Of a DNA stretch of 56,321 nt, positions 23,618 to 30,002 are shown one piece after another. Below the pieces are notes generated by a model. The model was not told the DNA's origin and ran no database searches. It worked only from the letters and a program-made list of their open reading frames with translations. The DNA is from Anaerolineales bacterium. Lineage in GTDB: Bacteria; Chloroflexota; Anaerolineae; Anaerolineales; Villigracilaceae. The stretch spans positions 1-56,321 of the forward strand of contig JANJTV010000084.1 of NCBI GenBank assembly GCA_024710905.1. Reading direction: 5' to 3'. Made by a program: the position numbers and the translations under genes. Each line of letters begins with the position of its first letter. Position 1 is the stretch's first letter.

Positions 23618-24104
23618 TTGTTTTAGCCCCCGTTGGGCGCATGCCGGGGAACATTCCAGCCGGGGGCTGCTTTGAGAAACCCGGCAACCCGAGTCGGGTG
23701 AACCAGTAGTAGAGGAAACATCCTACACAGAATCCGCCAAAAGCGTTGAGCGCTGCTAGGGCAGCGACCAGCCAGGTTAATCCCCAGCCCAAGACCGGTA
23801 AATTACTGAACAGGGCAATCGCACTGGCCAGCATAAACCCACCGCCCAGTCCCTGGGCAAAACGGTGCGGTTCGGCATGATCTTGCAGGACGTGTGGCCT
23901 GACAATGCCCGCCGGTTTCAGCGCAAACTGGTACAGGAAGCCAAAACCTGGCTTACCAATCAGTGTGCCGAGCAGCATGGCGGCGGTGACAACGGCCACC
24001 AGCCAGGGCTGGTTGATGATGAAGGCCAGGATGTTCAAAAGAATGATAACCAATTGGTTGACAGTCATTGCACTGTGATCAATTTTGGTCAGGGTATTAC
24101 TCAT
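23607..24104 (-). CDS. DUF4395 membrane protein
   Basis: Integral membrane protein of about 165 residues with four or so hydrophobic segments: VIILLNILAFIINQPWLVAVV and GFMLASAIALFSN (in parts), then LGWGLTWLVAALAALNAFGGFCVGCFLYYWF. The FCVGCFLYYW motif is a hallmark of DUF4395, a family often found beside thioredoxin-like genes. I chose the ATG at 24104 because GGAGAGAGG lies just upstream; the open frame beyond it covers the leader RNA. First structural gene of the cysteine operon, behind a leader with attenuator features. The two cysteines may exchange disulfides with the adjacent thioredoxin. Confidence 0.85.
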   Translation of the reverse strand: MSNTLTKIDHSAMTVNQLVIILLNILAFIINQPWLVAVVTAAMLLGTLIGKPGFGFLYQFALKPAGIVRPHVLQDHAEPHRFAQGLGGGFMLASAIALFSNLPVLGWGLTWLVAALAALNAFGGFCVGCFLYYWFTRLGLPGFSKQPPAGMFPGMRPTGAKTNES

Positions 24105-24165
24105 AAAACCTCTCTCCGAGATATAAAAAAATAAACGCCAACAACCCTTTGCCGCGCGGGCAAAC

Positions 24166-24271
24166 AAAAAGACGGCGTACGAACGCCTTGTGAAATTTCA
24201 CAAGCGGAGTTCGTTCACCGTCTCAGGGGTGTTGGCGGATGTGTTTGCTGTGCGAGACGGTGGTTACGAAC
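24166..24271 (-). promoter_or_regulatory. Attenuator: mutually exclusive hairpins with intrinsic terminator, cysteine operon leader
   Basis: On the minus strand, segment 1 (24271-24254, GTTCGTAACCACCGTCTC) can pair with segment 2 (24224-24209, GAGACGGTGAACGAAC) over 9 + 6 bp. Segment 2 can instead pair with segment 3 (24184-24171, GTTCGTACGCCGTC) over 6 + 5 bp, closing over an inner hairpin CTTGTGAA/TTTCACAAG and followed by TTTTTG (24170-24165), an intrinsic terminator. Only one pairing can form at a time. Segment 1 overlaps the stop codon of the leader peptide (24264-24311), so a ribosome finishing the peptide would cover it and favour termination. A ribosome stalled at the Cys codons would leave it free and favour read-through. 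Confidence 0.75.
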
Positions 24272-24311
24272 CCCGCCCCAGACACAAGCAATATTGCTGT
24301 ATGGTTTTCAT
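24264..24311 (-). CDS. Cysteine-codon leader peptide of the cysteine operon
   Basis: Fifteen-codon frame MKTIQQYCLCLGRGS ending in TAA, with TGC-TTG-TGT at codons 8-10. It sits directly between the promoter (TTGACA 24348-24343, TACAAT 24326-24321) and the competing hairpins of the attenuator. Its ATG is only 9 nt after the -10 box and has no Shine-Dalgarno sequence, so it would be translated leaderlessly. This is the arrangement of amino-acid biosynthetic leader peptides; similar cysteine-rich leaderless frames that attenuate operons are known in mycobacteria. Translation is inferred, not shown. Confidence 0.7.
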   Translation of the reverse strand: MKTIQQYCLCLGRGS

Positions 24312-24320
24312 GATTGCGCT

Positions 24321-24348
24321 ATTGTACGTTTTTGGCCTTATTTGTCAA
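24321..24348 (-). promoter_or_regulatory. Promoter of the cysteine operon
   Basis: TTGACA (24348-24343), 16-bp spacer, TACAAT (24326-24321) on the minus strand: a good match to a housekeeping-sigma promoter. The start would be near 24314, giving a leader of about 210 nt before the DUF4395 gene. Confidence 0.7.
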
Positions 24349-24380
24349 TGAATAAATTCGCCTGTTTACACAACTTTAAT

Positions 24381-24415
24381 AAAAAACCCACCCCGGGTTT
24401 GATCCTGGGGTGGGT
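24381..24415 (-). terminator. Terminator of the EF-G-like gene
   Basis: Stem CCCACCCC / GGGGTGGG with loop of about 11 nt on the minus strand, followed by TTTTTT. It separates the EF-G-like gene from the cysteine operon promoter. Confidence 0.85.
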
Positions 24416-24435
24416 TGGTCTGATGTCCGGGCAGG

Positions 24436-26517
24436 TTACTCTTCTTTTTTGGCTTCCATTTCTTTTTTGTGGGCATCCATGATCGGGGTAGCCAGGTGCT
24501 GTGGTACCACATCGTAGTGGTCAAATTCCATCGTGAAATAGCCACGCCCGCCGGTCATCGAGCGGAGTTGGGCGGTGTAACGCAGCATTTCGGCCAGTGG
24601 CACATGCGCCACGATAGTGGTGCTGCCATGTTCGGTTTCGGTTCCCTGTACGCGACCGCGGCGGGTGTTTAAGTCACCCATGATGTCACCCATGTTCGAG
24701 TCAGGCACGGTGATTTTTGCCTGCATGATTGGCTCAAACAGCACCGGTCCGGCATCGTTGACCGCAATCTTGAAGGCTTCGCGCCCGGCAGTTTCAAAGG
24801 CCACTGGTTTTGAATCCACCGGGTGTTCCTTCCCGTCATAAACGATGACTTTCACGTTGCTGAGCGGGTAACCGGCAAATACGCCTTTATCCATAATACT
24901 GCGAATGCCTTTTTCGATCGATGGAAGGTAAGATCGGCTCAGGTTCATACCGACCAGTTCATCGGTGAAAGCAAAATCTTCATCCGGGTAAGGTTCAATG
25001 CGCAGGTGTACTTCGCCAAATTGGCCTGCGCCGCCGGTTTGTTTCTTGTGGCGATACTGGGCACTGGCTTTGCGGGTGATGCCTTCACGATAAGGCACTT
25101 TGGGCTCTTCGGTGACGATGTGTACCTGGAATTTGGTTTCAGCGCGGCGGATGGCGACATCGATATGCTGGTCGCCCATGCCCTGCAGGATGGTCTGCAA
25201 GGTGGCTGGTTCGTTGTGCCAGGAAAGGGTCATGTCTTCTTCGCACAGGCGGGTCAGTGTCGTGGAGATTTTGGCGGCGTCGGCCTGGCTTTTGGGGTGA
25301 ATTGCCACGCGGTAGAGCGCGGCAGGGTAGTCGGGCGGGGCAATGGTCAGCGGGTGGTTCTTGTCGCACAGTGTGTCGCCTGTGACGGTGACACTTAACT
25401 TGGAGACGACTGCAATGTCACCAGCATGCACTGTCTTGACGGGCAATTGTTCCTTGCCGCGCTGGATATGCAAACCGGCCATGCGTTCATCCGCGCCTTT
25501 GGTCTGGTTCCACAGGTGGGCGTCGTTGTTGAGCATCCCGGAAAGGACCTTGAAGTAGGTCATTTTGCCGACAAATGGGTCGGCAGTGGTTTTCCAGACG
25601 TACAGGGCCGCCGGGCCGTTATCTTCAGCTTTGAGTTCTTCTTCTCCGGCTTTGCCTGCGGCTTTGACGGCCGGGCGTTCGTTCGGGGCGGGGAGCAGGT
25701 CAATCGCTTCGTAGAGCAATGGCTGGGTGCCAATCTCGTGCCCGCCGGACGCGCAGAAGACCGGGTAGAACGTGCCAGCGTGGACAACGTCGATTAAACC
25801 ACGGCGCAGTTCATCGGGAGTCAGCGAGCCGTTCTCCAGGTATTTTTCCAGCAATTCATCTTCACCTTCGGCAGCAGCTTCCACCAGCGCGAAGTGGGCT
25901 GCATTGGCGGCTTCTTTATATTCTGCGGGTATCTCGGTAACGGTGTTTCCATCGCCCATGTAGGCTTTGAGGGTGATCAGGTCAATCACGCCCTTGAAGT
26001 CATGTTTTTCACCGATCGGCAACTGCACTTTGATCAGGCGTGCGCCCCGGGTATGGGCGTATTCCTCGGCTGAGGCATAGGCTTTCTCGAAGTTTGCGTT
26101 TTCGCGGTCCAGCTTGTTGATAATAATAAAGCGCGGCAGGTTGAACTGATCGGCGTTGCGCCAGGCAAACTCAGTGCCGACTTCAATCCCGGCGACAGCA
26201 TCCACCAACAAAAACGCCCCGTCGGCCACGCTCAAGGCCGAAATGGCCTCGCCAATAAAATCGGTGGTCCCGGGGGCGTCCAAAAGGTTTACCTTGTAGT
26301 CTCGGTATTCCAGCGGGGTGACGCTTGTGTAGAGGGAGATTTTTCGACGGATTTCCTCTTCGTCATAATCTGACGCAGTTGTACCGTCTTCGATTTTCCC
26401 CAACCTGGTTGTGGCGCTCGTCAGGTGCAGCAGGGCTTCGGCCAGCATGGTCTTGCCTGAACTGCCATGCCCAACGAGCGCAATATTACGGATCCTGTCA
26501 GTTGTATACTCTTTCAT
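24436..26517 (-). CDS. EF-G-like translation factor, non-canonical (EF-G2-type paralogue)
   Basis: Five-domain translational GTPase of 693 residues related to elongation factor G. GTPase motifs: P-loop GHGSSGKT (about 16-23), G3/switch II DAPGTTDF, and NKLD in IIINKLDRENANFE. Canonical EF-G has DTPGHVDF at switch II, with a histidine that drives GTP hydrolysis on the ribosome; here that position is threonine. Domains II-V follow (VGKMTYFKVLSGML..., EPKVPYREGITRKAS, GGRGYFTMEFDHYDVVP at the end). This fits the FusA2/EF-G paralogues that act outside normal translocation. Stands alone; strong terminator downstream. Confidence 0.85.
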   Translation of the reverse strand: MKEYTTDRIRNIALVGHGSSGKTMLAEALLHLTSATTRLGKIEDGTTASDYDEEEIRRKISLYTSVTPLEYRDYKVNLLDAPGTTDFIGEAISALSVADGAFLLVDAVAGIEVGTEFAWRNADQFNLPRFIIINKLDRENANFEKAYASAEEYAHTRGARLIKVQLPIGEKHDFKGVIDLITLKAYMGDGNTVTEIPAEYKEAANAAHFALVEAAAEGEDELLEKYLENGSLTPDELRRGLIDVVHAGTFYPVFCASGGHEIGTQPLLYEAIDLLPAPNERPAVKAAGKAGEEELKAEDNGPAALYVWKTTADPFVGKMTYFKVLSGMLNNDAHLWNQTKGADERMAGLHIQRGKEQLPVKTVHAGDIAVVSKLSVTVTGDTLCDKNHPLTIAPPDYPAALYRVAIHPKSQADAAKISTTLTRLCEEDMTLSWHNEPATLQTILQGMGDQHIDVAIRRAETKFQVHIVTEEPKVPYREGITRKASAQYRHKKQTGGAGQFGEVHLRIEPYPDEDFAFTDELVGMNLSRSYLPSIEKGIRSIMDKGVFAGYPLSNVKVIVYDGKEHPVDSKPVAFETAGREAFKIAVNDAGPVLFEPIMQAKITVPDSNMGDIMGDLNTRRGRVQGTETEHGSTTIVAHVPLAEMLRYTAQLRSMTGGRGYFTMEFDHYDVVPQHLATPIMDAHKKEMEAKKEE

Positions 26518-26592
26518 GAAGACCCTTCCTATAAATATTAAGGATTTATGAAGCCTACAGAGGAGAAGTTGTCAAATTTTAGATGATGTCTG

Positions 26593-26598
26593 TATAAT
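26593..26598 (+). promoter_or_regulatory. -10 element upstream of selenoprotein gene 1
   Basis: TATAAT at 26593-26598, preceded by TG. The gene's ATG at 26663 has its own AAGGAG ribosome-binding site, so the leader would be about 60 nt. Confidence 0.4.
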
Positions 26599-26662
26599 TG
26601 TCAAAGTGACATTCATCCTGTGCTTGTCAGATTCATAAACTTTAAGAGTTAAGGAGCTCTTC

Positions 26663-27151
26663 ATGCCATCTGGGTTGCAACCATATTCCCTGATTTGGAT
26701 CGCCGCCATCCTGATCATTGTTGTTGGCGTCGTGCTATTACGTAACCGTCCCCGGCCGGTTGAGATCCTGGCCTTTGCCGGGGTTATTGTTGGCTTGTTG
26801 GCTGTTTACTGGGTCATCCGACCGGTGCAAAACATCCTGATGGATGACGCCGCCGAAGTGCAGGCCATGATCGGGATTGGCAAACCCGTCTTGCTGGAGT
26901 TCCAGTCTCCCTACTGAGTAGGCTGCGCTGCGGTGAAACCTGTCGTTGACAGGGTTGAGCAGGAATTTGAAGGTCGCCTGGTGGTCATCCGCCTGAATAT
27001 TCAGGAAGAGCTTGGCCAGGAACTGGCACCCGTGTATGGGTTTGAGTATACACCTACGTTCATCTTCTTCGATGAGCAAGGCAACGAACTGTGGAGGACC
27101 GTGGGCGATTTTGATGAGGCGCGTTTGCGCGCAGAAATGAGCACGAGGTAA
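26663..27151 (+). CDS. Membrane-anchored thioredoxin-like protein, predicted selenoprotein (Sec85)
   Basis: One gene interrupted by an in-frame TGA at 26915-26917. Before it: a ribosome-binding site AAGGAG, ATG at 26663, two membrane segments (YSLIWIAAILIIVVGVVLL, EILAFAGVIVGLLAVYW) and ...VLLEFQSPY. After it, in the same frame: VGCAAVKPVVDRVEQEFEGR... and the thioredoxin cis-Pro region YGFEYTPTFIFFDEQG. The TGA therefore falls at the first catalytic position, giving Sec-Val-Gly-Cys. A hairpin (26937-26956, loop GTT at 26945) starts 28 nt after the TGA, which fits a bacterial SECIS. Ends in a strong terminator (27155-27177). Read as two genes it would be a truncated membrane protein plus a headless thioredoxin. 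Confidence 0.85.
26937..26956 (+). promoter_or_regulatory. SECIS-like hairpin, selenoprotein 1
   Basis: AACCTGTC pairs with GACAGGGTT (one bulged G) around a GTT loop that begins 28 nt after the UGA. The G and U in the apical loop and the UGA-to-loop distance fit the bacterial SECIS model used for SelB recruitment. Confidence 0.65.
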
Positions 27152-27154
27152 ACC

Positions 27155-27177
27155 GGGCGCGCAAGCGCCCTTTTTTT
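27155..27177 (+). terminator. Terminator after selenoprotein 1
   Basis: Stem GGGCGC / GCGCCC with a GCAA loop followed by TTTTTTT, just after the 27151 stop. Confidence 0.85.
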
Positions 27178-27182
27178 CTTTC

Positions 27183-27752
27183 ATGTTGTCATTACGGAGA
27201 ATTCTATTCGCGGTATGGTATCTTGGCCGCCCGCCTTGGGATAGCGGCATCTCCCCGCCGGAGCTGATGGCTTACCTGGAAGGCCGTCCGGTGGGACGTG
27301 CCATTGACCTCGGTTGCGGCACTGGCACCAATGTACTGACCCTGGCAAAACTGGGCTGGCAGGTGACCGGCATCGATTATGCCCCATTGGCCATCCAAAA
27401 AGCGCGCCGCAAACTCTCTGGTGCGGGCCTGCAAGCCGACTTGCGCGTAGATGATGTCACCCGCCTGGGCAACTTCCCTCGACCATTTAATTTTGCCCTC
27501 GACCTGGGTTGTTTCCATAGCCTTTCTGTGGAAGAACAGGGGAGGTATCTTGCAGGGCTGGCGCGGAACCTGGCCCCTGGCGGTCACTGGCTGCTCTATG
27601 CTTTCTTTCGGGTGGGGCAGGCTCCCCCCGGCCTGACCCCCGATGCGATTGAGCACATCCAGGCTGGCGGTTTTACCCTGCTCTCACGGCAGGACGGTAC
27701 GGACCGGCGCGGGCGGAAATCGGCATATCTGTTGTTTGAAAGGCAGCCATGA
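27183..27752 (+). CDS. Class I SAM-dependent methyltransferase
   Basis: Small soluble methyltransferase, 189 residues, with SAM motif I AIDLGCGTGTNVLTLAKLGW and acidic motif II VTGIDYAPLAIQKARRKL, then FALDLGCFHSLSVEEQGRYL. The N-terminal signature YLGRPPWDSGISPPELM resembles the tellurite-resistance/thiopurine-type methyltransferases. The ATG at 27183 lies right after a terminator U-run and has no ribosome-binding site, so the true start may be slightly different. It overlaps the downstream metalloenzyme gene by 4 bp (ATGA). Because it sits between two selenoprotein genes, methylation of a selenium or sulfur compound is a tempting idea, but nothing in the sequence proves it. Confidence 0.8.
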   Translation: MLSLRRILFAVWYLGRPPWDSGISPPELMAYLEGRPVGRAIDLGCGTGTNVLTLAKLGWQVTGIDYAPLAIQKARRKLSGAGLQADLRVDDVTRLGNFPRPFNFALDLGCFHSLSVEEQGRYLAGLARNLAPGGHWLLYAFFRVGQAPPGLTPDAIEHIQAGGFTLLSRQDGTDRRGRKSAYLLFERQP

Positions 27753-28666
27753 AATTCCTCTTTATCTTCCTCGATGGCATTGGCCTGGGACTCAACGACC
27801 CGCAGATTAATCCGCTGGCGCGGGCCGAGATGCCCTTCCTGCAACAATTGCTCGGCGGACGCAGGCTGCTGCTTGAAAGCGCGCCTTACGAAGGCGAGCA
27901 GGCCACCCTGCTGGCCCTGGATGCCTGCCTGGGCGTACCCGGCCTGCCGCAATCGGCCACGGGTCAGGCCACGCTGCTGACCGGGCGCAACATCCCTGCA
28001 GCGGTGGGGGAACATTATGGCCCCAAACCAAATCCTCCCGTAGCCCGCCTGGTGCAGGAAGACAACCTGTTTAAGCGGATGCTGGCCGCAGGCAAATCTG
28101 CCGCATTGTTAAATGGATATCCTCCCCGATATTTTGACGGTGTCGATTCGGGGAAACGCCTGTATTCTTCCATCCCGCTGGCAGTGACGAGTGCCGGGCT
28201 GTCCCTGTTTACGGCTGAAGATTTAATGGCCGGCCGTGCACTCTCGGCGGATTTTACTGGCCAGGGCTGGCGCGACTTCCTGGGGTACCCAGACACGCCT
28301 GTGTTTGCCCCGCGCGAAGCAGGGGAGCAGTTGGCCGGGCTGGCCGGGCAGTATGACTTTTCCTTTTTTGAGTACTGGGCCAGCGATTACGCCGGGCATA
28401 AACAGGATATGCCCGGCGCTGTGCGCCAGATGGAAATCTTTGACGACGTGCTGGCCGGATTGATGGATGCCATGCCTGCCGATATGCTGGCTCTGGTAAC
28501 CTCTGATCACGGTAACATGGAAGACCTGTCCGTGCGCCGACATACGGCTGCCCTGGTGCCCGGTTTGTTGCTGGGCGGCCGCGAAACCCGCCAGGCCTTC
28601 GCCAGCAATCTCGCTGACCTGACAATGGTTGCCCCGGCGATCCTTCATGTGTTGGGGATGCGCTAG
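27749..28666 (+). CDS. Alkaline-phosphatase-superfamily metalloenzyme (phosphopentomutase/iPGM-like fold)
   Basis: Protein of 305 residues with the superfamily's metal-binding elements: LFIFLDGIGLGLNDP at the N-terminus (first metal Asp), ATGQATLLTGRN around the nucleophile position (the T of GQAT is where the superfamily has Ser/Thr), the middle FFEYWASDYAGHKQDM with DxxxH, and LALVTSDHGNMEDLSVRRHT with the Asp-His pair. These are typical of cofactor-independent mutases and related hydrolases. Substrate unknown. Translationally coupled to the preceding methyltransferase by ATGA overlap. Confidence 0.82.
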   Translation: MKFLFIFLDGIGLGLNDPQINPLARAEMPFLQQLLGGRRLLLESAPYEGEQATLLALDACLGVPGLPQSATGQATLLTGRNIPAAVGEHYGPKPNPPVARLVQEDNLFKRMLAAGKSAALLNGYPPRYFDGVDSGKRLYSSIPLAVTSAGLSLFTAEDLMAGRALSADFTGQGWRDFLGYPDTPVFAPREAGEQLAGLAGQYDFSFFEYWASDYAGHKQDMPGAVRQMEIFDDVLAGLMDAMPADMLALVTSDHGNMEDLSVRRHTAALVPGLLLGGRETRQAFASNLADLTMVAPAILHVLGMR

Positions 28667-28710
28667 ACAAAAATGGTAAGAATGGGTAAGATATCCCCAT
28701 CAAAAGCGTT

Positions 28711-29256
28711 ATGAATAAAAAATCTCCGTTCGTCCTCTTGTTGCTGGCACTATTATTATTTGCGTGCTCCCCGGCCACTTCCTCGAGTGATGCCGGGTCG
28801 TCAGCGCAAACTGATTTGGCGACCCCCGAACCGACCGTGTTGGTTGAATCGACAATCCCTGTCCAACCAACTACCGGATCGGTGACAGAGGCGCAGCCAA
28901 CCCCACTGCCAGTGGCAACTTCGCGTGGCGATGATCTGCACGCAACCGATCCTTCGACAGTGCAAATTGGGGCTGGCCGCCCGGTGCTGGTGGAATTCTT
29001 CCGGTTCACCTGAGGTACCTGCCGCGCCATGGCGCCCATGGTTCATGGGCTAGAAGCGAAATATTTTGGTCAAATCGACTTTGCTTATATGGATGCCGAT
29101 GACCCCAACACACAGCCTTTCCAGCAGCAGTTTGGGTTCCGTTATCAGCCGGAGTTGTACCTGATGGATGGGAATGGAAACCTGGTGAATAAGTGGGTTG
29201 GTTTTGTGTCGCAGGAAGAATTGGAAACAGCCTTTGCCGCTTTGTTGGGGCAATAA
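28711..29256 (+). CDS. Thioredoxin-like lipoprotein, predicted selenoprotein (Sec101)
   Basis: One gene interrupted by an in-frame TGA at 29011-29013. Before it: lipoprotein signal LLLLALLLFAC (Cys about residue 19), a Ser/Thr/Pro/Val-rich spacer, and the thioredoxin strand PVLVEFFRFT. After it, in frame: GTCRAMAPMVHGLEAKYFG..., then FAYMDADDPN, the cis-Pro region FRYQPELYLMDGNG and VGFVSQEELETAFAALLG. The TGA falls at the first catalytic cysteine: thioredoxin WCGPCR becomes T-Sec-G-T-C-R. A perfect 7-bp hairpin (29034-29050, GTT loop at 29041) starts 28 nt after the TGA, the same distance as in the gene at 26663. Total about 181 residues. Confidence 0.87.
29034..29050 (+). promoter_or_regulatory. 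SECIS-like hairpin, selenoprotein 2
   Basis: GCCCATG pairs perfectly with CATGGGC around a GTT loop beginning 28 nt after the UGA. Same loop and same distance as the hairpin at 26937-26956. Confidence 0.7.
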
Positions 29257-29280
29257 ACGATACTATTTTGAACCTGACAG

Positions 29281-29313
29281 GTCGCCACACGCATTTACGT
29301 GTGGCGATTCTTA
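29281..29313 (+). terminator. Hairpin between selenoprotein 2 and trkA
   Basis: Stem CGCCACAC / GTGTGGCG with loop GCATTTAC followed by ATTCTT. A weak terminator or processing site. Confidence 0.5.
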
Positions 29314-29328
29314 ACGAAAGAAGACAGA

Positions 29329-29997
29329 ATGTTTGGAAGACAAAAAAAAGCAGAATTTGCCGTCATAGGCCTGGGTCGTTTTGGCCGGGGTGTTGTCAAG
29401 ATGCTCAAAGAGAAAGGGTTCACAGTGCTTGGTGTGGACCGCGATCCGGAGCGCGTGCAGCACATTTCAGAAATATGCACCCAGGCGGTGGTGATCGACT
29501 CAACCAATGAAGATGCCCTGCGGGCCCTGGACATCGCCTCGTTTGATACAGTTGTTGTCGCGATTGGCTCAGATTTTGAAAGCAACCTGATTACCACAGT
29601 GGCGCTCAAGGCTTTGGGGGTGAGGCGGGTGATTTGCAAGGCGCTCTCAACCCGTCAGAAGGAAATCCTGTTGCGGGTTGGCGCAGACGAGGTGATCCAA
29701 CCCGAGGCAGATGCCGGGCGGCGGCTTGGCCTGGAGTTGGCCAGCCCGAACCTGCTCGACCAAATTTCCCTGGGTGATGAGCACAGTGTGCTCGAGGTGC
29801 GTATTCCTGCCTCGATGGTCGGGAAGACCCTGGTCGAATTGGACTTTCGCAACCGGTATAACGCTGCGGTGGTGGCCGTGAAACATGAAAAATCGGTAAC
29901 TGTGGCCCCTGGTGGCGATATTGTCCTTTTGCCGAATGATGTAATTGTTGTCATCGGCAGGACCACTGAAATTACCCACCTGGCTGAAATGACATAG
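29329..29997 (+). CDS. trkA: Potassium-uptake regulator TrkA/KtrA (RCK protein)
   Basis: Cytoplasmic nucleotide-binding subunit that gates a Trk/Ktr potassium channel. About 222 residues with the RCK-N Rossmann motif FAVIGLGRFGRGVVKMLKEKGFTVLGVD, acidic partner DRDPERV, and an RCK-C domain (HSVLEVRIPASMVGKTLVELDFRNRYNAAVVAVK...). I chose the ATG at 29329 with AAGAAGA upstream; the frame extends back without a ribosome-binding site. trkH starts 5 bp after it. Single RCK copy, as in KtrA. Confidence 0.94.
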   Translation: MFGRQKKAEFAVIGLGRFGRGVVKMLKEKGFTVLGVDRDPERVQHISEICTQAVVIDSTNEDALRALDIASFDTVVVAIGSDFESNLITTVALKALGVRRVICKALSTRQKEILLRVGADEVIQPEADAGRRLGLELASPNLLDQISLGDEHSVLEVRIPASMVGKTLVELDFRNRYNAAVVAVKHEKSVTVAPGGDIVLLPNDVIVVIGRTTEITHLAEMT

Positions 29998-30002
29998 CTG
30001 AA

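Noticed and set aside
24166-24300. T-box or SAM riboswitch in the cysteine operon leader
   Set aside because: No T-box AGGGTGG-type antiterminator and no SAM-riboswitch core motifs are visible; the leader-peptide model explains the parts better.
26915-29013. UGA read as tryptophan (alternative code)
   Set aside because: TGA is used as a normal stop in many genes here, often in ATGA overlaps, and TGG codons for Trp are present.
29329-29364. Poly-A stretch as frameshift in trkA
   Set aside because: The frame is intact across the AAAAAAA run and the RCK motif follows directly.
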